This document shows positions 1 through 7,337 of a DNA stretch of 64,000 nt, piece after piece; the first letter of the stretch is position 1, and every line of letters begins with the position of its first letter. A model generated the notes under the pieces. It ran no database searches and was not told where the DNA came from. It worked only from the letters and a program-made list of their open reading frames with translations. The DNA comes from Hyphomicrobiales bacterium (lineage in GTDB: Bacteria > Pseudomonadota > Alphaproteobacteria > Rhizobiales > Rhizobiaceae): assembly GCA_900466005.1 (NCBI GenBank), contig UEGQ01000022.1:33880-97879 (forward strand). Reading direction: 5' to 3'. Position numbers and translations under genes: made by a program.

Positions 1-626
1 ATGTCACCTGCGACCCGGACGGCACTGTCGCGGTCGGGGGCGTTGAGCAGGTTGACGCCGGGGCGGCGCTTTCCCGCCGCCCAGCCGAGCGGCGTGCCGC
101 TGGACGGCAGGGCATAGGCGAAGACGAGGAGCCTGCCATCTTGCCCGCGGTCGAGGATCGCAGGCCGTTTGACGGCCTCCTCGTCCACGCCCGCTCCGGC
201 AACCGCAATCTTCGCTTGCTGCAGCGTCTCCAAAGTATCGGTCATTCCCGCCGTTCCCCAGTCGCCGATGTGGTTGTTGGCGAGCACGCAGCAGTCGATG
301 CGGGCCGCGGAGAGACAGGCGACGTTGGCCGGATGCATGCGGTAATTGATGCCCTTCGGTTCCGGGCTGCCGCGGTCGGTGATGCTGGTCTCGAGATTGA
401 CGATGCGGAGGTCGGGCTTTCGCACGTCGATGTCTGCAAGCGCGTCGCCCCAGACATAGTCGGGCGGGACGGCTCGCGGGATCGTTCCCGATCGCTGCTC
501 GGCGAGCCCGACATAGCCTAGCGCCGAGCGCATATAGGGCTCGTGGATCTCGGGGTCGCAATGGTGCGGCATGATCTGGTCGATCCCGCGCCCGGTCATC
601 AGGTCACCGCAGAGGAAAAGCCTCAT
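1..626 (-). CDS. CapA-like (PGA_cap family) protein, C-terminal part cut off by the window edge
   Basis: About 208 N-terminal residues are visible, reading left off the window, beginning MRLFLCGDLMTGRGIDQIMP. The opening GDLMTGRGID, the internal NLETSIT near residue 85 and NNHIGDWG near residue 120 are the conserved metal-site blocks of the CapA/PgsA calcineurin-like fold, whose founding member takes part in poly-gamma-glutamate capsule synthesis. There is no signal peptide or N-terminal membrane anchor, unlike Bacillus CapA, so this is probably one of the cytosolic homologues common in rhizobia whose substrate is unknown. The ATG at 626 was chosen because the family motif starts four codons later. 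It is divergent from the gene at 783 and shares its 156-bp upstream region. The family is clear; the function is not. Confidence 0.8.
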   Translation of the reverse strand, partial: MRLFLCGDLMTGRGIDQIMPHHCDPEIHEPYMRSALGYVGLAEQRSGTIPRAVPPDYVWGDALADIDVRKPDLRIVNLETSITDRGSPEPKGINYRMHPANVACLSAARIDCCVLANNHIGDWGTAGMTDTLETLQQAKIAVAGAGVDEEAVKRPAILDRGQDGRLLVFAYALPSSGTPLGWAAGKRRPGVNLLNAPDRDSAVRVAGD

Positions 627-702
627 GATCTGGTTCCCGTGTGGACTGCCGCCCTGCAAAACGGTAATTTTAGAATTAACGCAGATATTGACAGGGGTCG
701 AC

Positions 703-716
703 TTGACCTTGATCAA
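703..716 (+). promoter_or_regulatory. Putative FNR/FixK-type anaerobox upstream of the 783-1684 gene pair
   Basis: The bases TTGACCTTGATCAA fit TTGA-N6-TCAA, the site bound by FixK/FnrN-type regulators in rhizobia. The centre is at 709.5. If it lies at -41.5 as in class II FNR promoters, transcription would start near 751, and a -10-like CATTCT sits at 742-747 as needed. The assignment is by pattern only. Confidence 0.6.
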
Positions 717-782
717 TACATTGATGCGCAAACGGCGCTTCCATTCTAGTCAATTCCATGTGGTTGAGAAAGGAATGCCGAT

Positions 783-1037
783 ATGGTGTCACAATCACAG
801 CTCACCAGCAGCGACGTCCGCCGCATCTGCGGCCACCTCCCCGATTGGAAGATCACCGAGATACTCGCCTGCGGCGGCGACATCGCAGCGCTCGAAGAGG
901 CCATGGCATGGTCGATGGGCGATGACGAGACGACGCCCGAAAGGCATCTGCCGCCCGAGAGCGCGGCAGCAAAGATCCTGGATGTGCTTCTCGCCGAAGA
1001 AGAACAGGATGAATGGGAGGCCGGACGCAGCCCGTGA
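783..1037 (+). CDS. Small acidic protein of unknown function (84 aa)
   Basis: It is an 84-residue acidic protein (MVSQSQLTSSDVRRICGHLP...) with no membrane segment or signal peptide. The N-terminal third resembles a small helical domain (DVRRICGHLPDWKITEILACGGDIAALEEAMAW), and the C-terminal third is rich in Glu and Asp (DVLLAEEEQDEWEAG). I do not recognise a named family. An AAAGGA ribosome site lies about 10 bases ahead of the ATG. It is followed after 98 bp by the hibernation-factor-like gene, and both are downstream of the anaerobox, so they probably form one oxygen-responsive transcription unit. Confidence 0.72.
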   Translation: MVSQSQLTSSDVRRICGHLPDWKITEILACGGDIAALEEAMAWSMGDDETTPERHLPPESAAAKILDVLLAEEEQDEWEAGRSP

Positions 1038-1135
1038 CGGGGTCCGTCCGTCGGGGCCGGTCATCTGCCGGGGTGACCTCAGCCTGTCGCGGTCCTGCCG
1101 CCATCGTACCCGGCAAGAGCATCTGGAGAACAGTT

Positions 1136-1684
1136 ATGGAAGTCACCCCCCGCGTCACATTCCGAGGCATGGATCATTCGGAAGCGGTCGAAGCTGCCGT
1201 GCATGAACGGATCGAGCGCCTTTCGCGCTTTCACGATCACATCACGTCCTGCAGCGTCGTGATCGAAGCTCCGCACAAACACAGTCAGAAAGGCAAGATC
1301 TATCACGTCCGGGTCAACATCAACGTGCCGGGTCGGGAGATCGTCGTCGGGCGCGAGGCGGAGGAGAACCACGCCCATGAAGACGTTCTCGTCGCGATCC
1401 GCGACAGCTTCGATGCCGCGCAGCGGCAGCTCGAGGACGTCGTACGCAAGATGACTTCCTATCGCGTGAAGGCGCATCCTGCTGCGTTGAAGGGGACCGT
1501 CACCCGCCTCGTTCCGGAGGAAGGTTTCGGCTTCATCCTCGGTTCCGACGGACGGGAATACTTCTTTCGGCGCGAGAGCCTGACGACGGAGAACTGGGCG
1601 ACGCTGGGTGAAGGTGCCAAGGTGCGGTTTGCCGAACATGACGGCGACAAGGGGCCGTATGCCTCTGCCGTGACTCCCGACTGA
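1136..1684 (+). CDS. HPF/RaiA-type ribosome-associated protein fused to a cold-shock domain
   Basis: The protein has 182 aa. Residues 1-105 form a ribosome-hibernation (HPF/RaiA, S30AE) domain: VTPRVTFRGMDHSEAVEAAV, then a basic helix ERIERLSRFH, then VRVNINVPGREIVVGR. Residues ~118-180 form a cold-shock-like OB fold: GTVTRLVPEEGFGFILGSDGREYFFRRESL, close to the canonical GxVxxFxxxxGFGFI...DVFFH pattern. The first domain binds the small ribosomal subunit and the second binds single-stranded nucleic acid, so a role in silencing ribosomes during stress or low oxygen is inferred. The ATG at 1136 follows a GGAG site (1125-1128); longer in-frame extensions have no family similarity. It is followed directly by a strong terminator. 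Confidence 0.88.
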   Translation: MEVTPRVTFRGMDHSEAVEAAVHERIERLSRFHDHITSCSVVIEAPHKHSQKGKIYHVRVNINVPGREIVVGREAEENHAHEDVLVAIRDSFDAAQRQLEDVVRKMTSYRVKAHPAALKGTVTRLVPEEGFGFILGSDGREYFFRRESLTTENWATLGEGAKVRFAEHDGDKGPYASAVTPD

Positions 1685-1698
1685 AGAAAGCCTAAAGC

Positions 1699-1726
1699 AG
1701 GCGGGCGCTGACGGCGCCCGCCTTTT
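1699..1726 (+). terminator. Rho-independent terminator after the HPF/cold-shock gene
   Basis: A GC-rich stem (GGCGGGCGC...GCGCCCGCC type, loop TGAC) is followed by CTTTT, 14 bp past the stop codon at 1684. It separates this unit from the convergent DUF3775 gene. Confidence 0.75.
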
Positions 1727-1751
1727 GCTGCTCAGGCGTCGCCCGGACCGG

Positions 1752-2192
1752 TCAGAGGCGGCCGAGCTCGAAATCGGCGCAGGACATGTCGAACTGCGAG
1801 AGCGCTTCTTCCAGATAGTCGGCCAATAGCGGCAGACCGAGCAGGTATTCGGCGGTCTTGTTGTTGTGCGCCCGGGCCGCCTCGGCACGGATATCCGCCC
1901 ATTCGGCAATCGTGCCGTCGCCGCGCCCGAGCCAGGCAAGCGCCACGAGATCGACCTGCTCGTCGACATTCATGTCGGCGATCAGCGAGGTGATCTCCTC
2001 GACGACGGGGTCGTCGGGATTGTCCTCGAGCACCGAGTACATGTGATCGTCCGAAGGATTGGAGCCGGAGTCCGGGATTGTCTGCTCGTCCTTGGCGTCG
2101 AATTCCCGCGCCTTGACGACGATGAAACAGACCTTCTCCGGAGATATCGAAAGTTCAGGCAGATCGGCGGCTTCTACTGGCTCACGTGCCAT
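1752..2192 (-). CDS. DUF3775-domain protein (146 aa)
   Basis: A soluble, acidic 146-residue protein. The centre and C-terminus (SLIADMNVDEQVDLVALAWLGRGDG, then ARAHNNKTAEYLLGLPLLADYLEEALSQF) match the DUF3775 family found across alphaproteobacteria. The repeated pattern of a helical bundle ending in a short leucine-rich stretch is typical. No function is established and no catalytic motif is visible. It is monocistronic and convergent with the HPF-like gene. The ATG at 2192 fits the usual family length. Confidence 0.8.
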   Translation of the reverse strand: MAREPVEAADLPELSISPEKVCFIVVKAREFDAKDEQTIPDSGSNPSDDHMYSVLEDNPDDPVVEEITSLIADMNVDEQVDLVALAWLGRGDGTIAEWADIRAEAARAHNNKTAEYLLGLPLLADYLEEALSQFDMSCADFELGRL

Positions 2193-2348
2193 AGTGTGTC
2201 TCCCGCAATACTTGTTGGTTCACGACGGCGCCTTCAACAACGCCGACTATACGCCTCGGAGATTTTCCTGCCACAGGTTTCGGTTGCGCTTCTGACGGAA
2301 CGCAAATCTTAGGCACGCCGTTCCACGCTGTCCTCTGCCGGACCAGCC

Positions 2349-2421
2349 GGGAAGGCGTTTTGCCACAGCCTTCCCGCGTTGGAGATGCGCGTTTTCGCTT
2401 GCGCAGGCGTTGCTGCAAGCG
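2349..2421. other. Two short perfect inverted repeats in the 281-bp intergenic region
   Basis: GGGAAGGC...GCCTTCCC (2349-2375, 8-bp arms, 11-base loop) and CGCTTGC...GCAAGCG (2396-2421, 7-bp arms) lie between the divergent genes at 2192 and 2474. Neither is followed by a T-run, so they do not look like terminators. A structured leader for the gene at 2474 or a regulator site is possible. I see no gene in 2193-2473. Confidence 0.35.
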
Positions 2422-2473
2422 CAACCTGTCCTTGTGCGGCAAAGGCCGTGCATTCTCCTTTTCCGGAGGCACT

Positions 2474-2704
2474 ATGATGGCGAAATCCGAAAACACCCAG
2501 ACTGCAGGCTGGTTCGACGGCCTGCTCAGGACGCTGGCACGCCTCGGCATCCTGCGTTACGGCGGCAAGGCGGCGGTCTATCATTCCGGCAGCGAGCGGC
2601 CGACGGAATTCCTGATGCCGGACGTGCTCAATGCCGAGCGGGACATGCCGCCGATGAAGGATCTCGGTGGCGGAGCGGAAAAGGACAAGGGGAAGGACGG
2701 CTGA
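2474..2704 (+). CDS. Small conserved-looking protein of unknown function (76 aa)
   Basis: A 76-residue protein, MMAKSENTQTAGWFDGLLRTLARLGILRYGGKAAVYHSGSERPTEFLMPDVLNAERD..., with a lysine/glycine-rich tail (GGGAEKDKGKDG). The GGAGG ribosome site four bases ahead of the first ATG supports this start rather than the longer in-frame extension. It has a short amphipathic helix around residues 13-25, no signal peptide and no known motif. It is 73 bp upstream of the ybaN-like gene in the same direction and may be cotranscribed with it. Confidence 0.65.
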   Translation: MMAKSENTQTAGWFDGLLRTLARLGILRYGGKAAVYHSGSERPTEFLMPDVLNAERDMPPMKDLGGGAEKDKGKDG

Positions 2705-2777
2705 GAGACGCTTCCGGGGCATTTGACCCGGAAAGCGCGTTGCCTACATAGTGGAGGCAACACGTCGAGAGAGATCT

Positions 2778-3140
2778 ATGCGCTTCATTCTCCTGGGCTT
2801 CGGCTGGATCATGGTCGCCGTCGGCATCGTCGGCATCTTCCTGCCGGTGTTGCCCACCACGCCCTTCATGATTCTGGCTGCTGCGCTCTTTGCCCGTTCG
2901 TCGCCTCGCTTCGAGCAATGGCTGCTCGACCATCCCCGCTATGGCAAGCCGCTTCTCGACTGGCGGCGGCAGGGCGCGATCTCGCGGCCGGCGAAGATCA
3001 CATCGGTCAGCCTGATGGCCGTCAGCTACGGCATCGTCCTGTTCGCCGGGCCGCCGATGGTCTGGCTGAAGCTTACGATCGGCGTCGTTCTCCTCGCCTG
3101 CGCGGCCTTCGTCCTCAGCCGCCCGCAGCCGAGCGGCTGA
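2778..3140 (+). CDS. YbaN-type inner-membrane protein (DUF454)
   Basis: The protein has 120 aa. MRFILLGFGWIMVAVGIVGIFLPVLPTTPFMILAAALFARSSPRFEQWLLDHPRYGKPL is the signature of the DUF454/YbaN family: two N-terminal membrane segments joined by LPVLPTTPF, a cytoplasmic WLLDHPRYG block, then two more hydrophobic segments (residues ~74-115). The function is unknown. A GAGAGA site precedes the ATG at 2778. It is convergent with the dgoA gene, 25 bp away. Confidence 0.88.
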   Translation: MRFILLGFGWIMVAVGIVGIFLPVLPTTPFMILAAALFARSSPRFEQWLLDHPRYGKPLLDWRRQGAISRPAKITSVSLMAVSYGIVLFAGPPMVWLKLTIGVVLLACAAFVLSRPQPSG

Positions 3141-3165
3141 ACATCGGCGCTCGCGCGAGGATGGT

Positions 3166-3810
3166 TCAGCGTTGTGCCGCCTTCGCCTCGTCATAGGCGC
3201 GAACGAGCGCGATTGCCCGCGCCTTCACGACGTCGGCCGCATCGCCCGGCTTGTAGAGGTTCGAGCCGAGGCCGAAGCAGCGGACGCCGACCCGCATGTA
3301 GGCTGCGAAATCCGCTTCGGTCACACCGCCGACGGCGCCGAGCGGAATTTCCGGCGGCAGGACGGCCCTGACCGCGCCGATGCCTTGCGGGCCGAGGACG
3401 TTGGCGGGGAAGAACTTGATCGCCGCTGCGCCGGCCTTGATCGCGGCGAGCGCCTCGGTCGCCGTGAAGGCGCCGGGCATGGTCACCATGCCGTGCTCGA
3501 CGCCGCGGCGGATGACGGCGGGATCGGTGTTCGGGGTAACGACCAGATTGCCGCCGACATCGGCCAGGCGGTCGACATCGTCGGGCGTCAGCATGGTCCC
3601 GGCGCCGATCATGCAGGAGGCGGGCGCGAGCTTCCGCGCCTTCTCGATGGAGGCGAAGGGATGGGGCGAGTTGAGTGGAATCTCGATCGCCTCGAAGCCG
3701 GCTTCGACGAGGGCGGCGATTACACCGTCGACCTCCGCCGTGGTGATCCCGCGCAGGATGGCGACGAGGTTGCGGTCGAGCTTCGGCCAGGAGACGGTCG
3801 GACGGGTCAT
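3166..3810 (-). CDS. dgoA: 2-dehydro-3-deoxy-6-phosphogalactonate aldolase
   Basis: This 214-aa class I aldolase cleaves 2-keto-3-deoxy-6-phosphogalactonate to pyruvate and glyceraldehyde-3-phosphate. Visible family residues are Glu43 in EIPLNSP, the phosphate loop GAGTM (70-74), and the Schiff-base lysine in AAIKFFPANVLGP (Lys132). EIPLNSP and the phosphogluconate-aldolase fold favour the galactonate enzyme over KDPG aldolase, and its partner dgoK agrees. It is the last gene of the galactose operon, and its ATG overlaps the dgoK stop (ATGA at 3807-3810), which suggests translational coupling. KDPG from the uronate operon in this window might also be a substrate; that is inference. Confidence 0.93.
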   Translation of the reverse strand: MTRPTVSWPKLDRNLVAILRGITTAEVDGVIAALVEAGFEAIEIPLNSPHPFASIEKARKLAPASCMIGAGTMLTPDDVDRLADVGGNLVVTPNTDPAVIRRGVEHGMVTMPGAFTATEALAAIKAGAAAIKFFPANVLGPQGIGAVRAVLPPEIPLGAVGGVTEADFAAYMRVGVRCFGLGSNLYKPGDAADVVKARAIALVRAYDEAKAAQR

Positions 3811-4760
3811 CGGGAAACCTCGGAGCTTTGGAAGAGCGAACATGCGGCGGCGAACAGGCCCTTGCGGACCAGTTCCTCGCCATCGAGCAGGCGCGACTGC
3901 GCGCCGGCGATCTCGAGCGCCCGGCCGTAAAGTGCGGTCAACCGCGCCGAGCCGACGAGATGCACGGTCATGCCCTGCGGCAGGAAGGTGCGGGTCGCCG
4001 CAATCTCGGCGCCGATCAGCATCCCGGAGAGCCGTGCCGCGGGCTTCGGTGCGTCGCCGCCGAGGAGACCTGCGGCGCGGATGGAGAAGAGGTGCGCTGA
4101 AAGGGCGAAGCCGTCGGCGAGCGCCTCCGTTACGCCGTCGGAGAAGCTGCGATCGTCGGCGGTGAAGGTGATATCCTCGCCGATCGAGTGCTTGAGGATG
4201 GAATGTCGGCTCAGGAGATCGAAGAGCTCGCCGGTCATCACCGTGCGGAAGGCGGCGATCCTGCCGCCCTTCAGCTCGACCCACTTCGAATGGGTGCCGG
4301 GAAGGCAAAAGATGCCGGCGGCAAGACCGCTCTCCACGGCGCCGGCAAGCTGGGTCTCTTCGCCGCGCATCACGTCGAAGGGACCGGTGGTGCGCTGGCA
4401 GACGCCCGGCAGGATGAAGACCGGCCGGGTGGCGCCCGCCGGCGCTACCGCTTCTTTGTAGAGCGCGTCGAGCGGCGCCGGGGTTTCGACATAAGGCGCC
4501 TCGCGCCAGCCGGTGCGGGCGCCGGCCATGCCGGTAATCGCGACCGGCAGGTCGGCGGAAGCGCCGACGGCGGCGAGATGGCTTTCGAGCACCGCCGCGA
4601 AGCGGCCGTCGGCACAGGCGAGGAGTCCCTCGTCCGACTGACGCTTTCCGAGCACGTTGCCCGCCCGGTCGACGACCCAGAGGCGGAAATTGCTCGTTCC
4701 CCAGTCGGCGAGCGCGCAGAACGCGCCGGCCGTCGTCTTTTCAGCCCCGGTGCCCGTCAT
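3807..4760 (-). CDS. dgoK: 2-dehydro-3-deoxygalactonokinase
   Basis: The protein has 317 aa and phosphorylates 2-keto-3-deoxygalactonate with ATP. The DgoK family pattern is clear: LADWGTSNFRLWVVD near residue 17 (phosphate-1 loop of the actin/hexokinase fold), ITGMAGARTGWREAPY around 74-89, VFILPGVCQ, DVMRGEETQLAGA near 130, and CLPGTHSKWVELKGG near 152. The length matches the family. It lies 18 bp downstream of the semialdehyde dehydrogenase gene and overlaps dgoA by four bases. Together they form the galactose-specific exit of the operon. Confidence 0.94.
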   Translation of the reverse strand: MTGTGAEKTTAGAFCALADWGTSNFRLWVVDRAGNVLGKRQSDEGLLACADGRFAAVLESHLAAVGASADLPVAITGMAGARTGWREAPYVETPAPLDALYKEAVAPAGATRPVFILPGVCQRTTGPFDVMRGEETQLAGAVESGLAAGIFCLPGTHSKWVELKGGRIAAFRTVMTGELFDLLSRHSILKHSIGEDITFTADDRSFSDGVTEALADGFALSAHLFSIRAAGLLGGDAPKPAARLSGMLIGAEIAATRTFLPQGMTVHLVGSARLTALYGRALEIAGAQSRLLDGEELVRKGLFAAACSLFQSSEVSR

Positions 4761-4778
4761 GATGCGCGCTCCCGGCCT

Positions 4779-6293
4779 TCAGTGAAGGTCTTCCGGCAGG
4801 ATCGCGTGCGGCAGGTTCTGGTAGCAGACCGGCCGCAGGAAACGCCGGATCGACAGCGTGCCGACGGATGTGGCGCCGAAGTTGGTGGAGGCCGGGTAGG
4901 GGCCGCCGTGGACCATGGCGTCGCAGACCTCGACACCGGTCGGGAAGCCGTTCGCGAGGATGCGGCCGGCCTTGCGCTCGAGGATCGGCATCAGCCGGCG
5001 GGCGAGCGTGGTATCGGGCTCGTCCATGTGCAGGGTGCAGGTGAGCTGTCCGGCGAGGCTGCCGGCGATCTTCACCATTTCCTCTTCCCCGGTCACCGTC
5101 ACGACGAGACCGAGCGGTCCGAAGACTTCCTCGCCGAGCGCATGGTTTTCGAGCCAGGCCTTGCCGGTGGTGGCGAACAGGTAAGGTGTGGCGTTGCGCA
5201 GGTCGCAGGTGGAGGTCAGCACCGCCTGAACGCCGGTCGAACCTTCGATGCGCTTGGCGCCGGAGCGGTAGGCCTCGGCAATGCCGTCGGTCAGCATGGT
5301 CTGGGCGCCGACGCCTTCGAGCTCCCGCTTGGCGGTCGCGACGAAGGCTTCGCTTTCCGGACCCTCGATCAGGACGGCGATGCCCGGATTCGTGCAGAAC
5401 TGGCCCGCACCCATGGTGAGCGAGCCGACCCAGCCCTTGGCGATTGCCTCGCCGCGGGCCGACAGCGCGTTCGGCAACAGGAACATCGGGTTGACCGAAC
5501 CCAATTCGCCGAAGAACGGGATCGGATCAGGACGGCGGGCGCAGAGATCGAAGAGCGCGCGTCCGCCGGCAAGCGAACCGGTGAAGCCGACGGCGCGGAT
5601 CATCGGATGCTGCACGAGCGCTTCGCCGACGTCGCGCTTGCCGCCCTGGACGAGCGAGAAGACGCCCGGATGCAGGCCGAGCCGCTTGATGGCGGCATGA
5701 ATCGCGTGGGCGACGATTTCGCCCGTGCCCGGATGGGCGCCGTGTCCCTTGACGACGACGGGGCAACCGGCCGCGAGAGCGGCGGCGGTATCACCGCCGG
5801 CCGTCGAGAAGGCGAGCGGGAAGTTCGAGGCACCGAAAACGGCGACGGGGCCAATCGGGCGCTGCATCAGGAAGATTTCCGGACGCGGCAACGGTTGGCG
5901 GTCGGGAAGCGCTTCGTCGTGCCGGCGGTCGAGATAGTCGCCCTTGCGGATATGCGAAGCGAAGAGCCGGAGCTGGCCGACGGTGCGGCCGCGCTCGCCG
6001 ACGAGGCGCGCCTGCGGCAGGCCGGTTTCCTGGGTGCCGATCTCGGTGATCTCGTCGCCGAGCTTGTCGATCTCCTCGGCGATGGCTTCGAGGAAGACGG
6101 CGCGCTCCTCGCGAGTGGAGTAGCCATAGGTCAGGAAGGCTTCCTCGGCGGCGCGTGCCGCGCTGTCGACGAGGTCGGGCGTGCCGACGGCGAAATCGCG
6201 TGCCGGCCCGTGCGCCGGGGAAGAGGCGAAGGTCCCGTTGCCTGTTACCCACTCGCCGGCAATGAGGTGCTTTCCGGTGAATTCGAATGTCAT
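4779..6293 (-). CDS. 2,5-dioxovalerate (alpha-ketoglutarate semialdehyde) dehydrogenase
   Basis: A 504-aa aldehyde dehydrogenase of the KGSADH subgroup. It oxidises 2-oxoglutarate semialdehyde to 2-oxoglutarate, the last step of L-arabinose oxidation. Visible blocks are FGASNFPLAFSTAGGDTAAALAAGCPVVVKGHGAHP (cofactor binding, ~150-185), FFGELGSVNP with the general-base Glu, and GQFCTNPG with the catalytic Cys (~300). The start MTFEFTGKHLIAGEWV at 6293 is preceded by AAAGGA; the longer in-frame extension has no family similarity. It is followed by dgoK after 18 bp. In this context the arabinose branch is the likely use, though such enzymes also serve glucarate or hydroxyproline breakdown. Confidence 0.9.
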   Translation of the reverse strand: MTFEFTGKHLIAGEWVTGNGTFASSPAHGPARDFAVGTPDLVDSAARAAEEAFLTYGYSTREERAVFLEAIAEEIDKLGDEITEIGTQETGLPQARLVGERGRTVGQLRLFASHIRKGDYLDRRHDEALPDRQPLPRPEIFLMQRPIGPVAVFGASNFPLAFSTAGGDTAAALAAGCPVVVKGHGAHPGTGEIVAHAIHAAIKRLGLHPGVFSLVQGGKRDVGEALVQHPMIRAVGFTGSLAGGRALFDLCARRPDPIPFFGELGSVNPMFLLPNALSARGEAIAKGWVGSLTMGAGQFCTNPGIAVLIEGPESEAFVATAKRELEGVGAQTMLTDGIAEAYRSGAKRIEGSTGVQAVLTSTCDLRNATPYLFATTGKAWLENHALGEEVFGPLGLVVTVTGEEEMVKIAGSLAGQLTCTLHMDEPDTTLARRLMPILERKAGRILANGFPTGVEVCDAMVHGGPYPASTNFGATSVGTLSIRRFLRPVCYQNLPHAILPEDLH

Positions 6294-6397
6294 CGCATCA
6301 TCCTTTTGTCTTCGCTTCGTGTCATGGCGAAGGGAATCCGGCACGTCATGCCAGATTCCGGGCTCCGCCCGCATCATGTCGTCTTTGGCGACCGGCC

Positions 6398-7327
6398 TCA
6401 GTCGTGGAAGGCGTCCACGTCCTGACGGTTGCCGCGCAGGAAGGCATCGGCCACGAGCCGCAACGGCTGGAAATCGGCATCGCTCTGCCGCGCGCGGACG
6501 AGCGCCGCGAAACGATCATAGATGCCGGGATATTCACGGTCCGGCCCGGACGATGCCAGTGCCCCGTCTATATAGAGCTCGGCTCCGCCCTTTGAAAGGC
6601 GAAGTTCGCCGCCGTCCGTCTCGATCGTGATGTCCCAGGTCTGCGGGCCTTCCTGGCGCCAGTCGAATTCGGCGCTGATCGGGGCACCGGCCGCGCTCGC
6701 CATGGAGAGCGAAGCGGCGATCGGCTGCTGCCGGTTCGAGGGGAAGGAGAGGGCGGACTGATGCACGACGATCGCGCCGGGAACGATGGCGGTCAGGATC
6801 GAGAGCGCGTTGATACCCGGATCGAAGACGCCGAAGCCGCCTGCCTCCCAAATCCATGCCTGGCCGGGGTGCCAGCGACGCACGTCTTCCTTCCAGATGA
6901 TCGAGACGGACCTGATCGTCTTGCCGGCGAGCCACTGCCGTGCCGGCTCGACGCCGAGCGCGAAGCGCGAATGCCAGGTGGCAAAGAGCGTGACGCCGGC
7001 GGCGGACGCCATCGCGGCCAGCGCTTCCGCTTCGCCGAGCGTGGTCGCAGGCGGCTTTTCGAGGAGCACGTCGCGGTCCGCCTCGATCGCCTTGCGGGCC
7101 ATGTCGAAGCGGACTTCCGGCGGCGTGCAGAGCGAGACCGCCCGTACATCCGGGCGGGCCTTCAGGAAGGTGTCGAAATCCTCGAAGTTCTCGACGCCGT
7201 CGATCTTGCCGTGACGGCTGACGGCGGCGGCGAGTTCGAAATCCTCGCCGCCGGCAATCGAGGGAATGTGCTGATCCCGGGCGATCTTGCCGATACCGAC
7301 AAGCGCCAGCGAAATACGCTTGGACAT
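6398..7327 (-). CDS. D-galactose/L-arabinose 1-dehydrogenase (Gfo/Idh/MocA family)
   Basis: The protein has 309 aa. The N-terminal Rossmann fold reads SLALVGIGKIARDQHIPSI (~3-22), followed by the family motif EKPPATTLGEAEALA (~88-102) with its catalytic-region lysine, then WEAGGFGVFDPGINALSIL. This is the pattern of the rhizobial/pseudomonad galactose 1-dehydrogenase that also accepts L-arabinose. It oxidises the sugar to its lactone with NAD(P)+. The start ATG (MSKRISLAL) at 7327 follows an AGAAG site. It sits 10 bp after the dehydratase gene. No lactonase gene is visible in the operon, so hydrolysis is spontaneous or encoded elsewhere. Confidence 0.87.
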   Translation of the reverse strand: MSKRISLALVGIGKIARDQHIPSIAGGEDFELAAAVSRHGKIDGVENFEDFDTFLKARPDVRAVSLCTPPEVRFDMARKAIEADRDVLLEKPPATTLGEAEALAAMASAAGVTLFATWHSRFALGVEPARQWLAGKTIRSVSIIWKEDVRRWHPGQAWIWEAGGFGVFDPGINALSILTAIVPGAIVVHQSALSFPSNRQQPIAASLSMASAAGAPISAEFDWRQEGPQTWDITIETDGGELRLSKGGAELYIDGALASSGPDREYPGIYDRFAALVRARQSDADFQPLRLVADAFLRGNRQDVDAFHD

Positions 7328-7337
7328 GTTCTTCTCC

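Noticed and set aside
4188..6425. 745-codon open frame on the plus strand
   Set aside because: Antisense to dgoK and the aldehyde dehydrogenase; composition is shadow-like.
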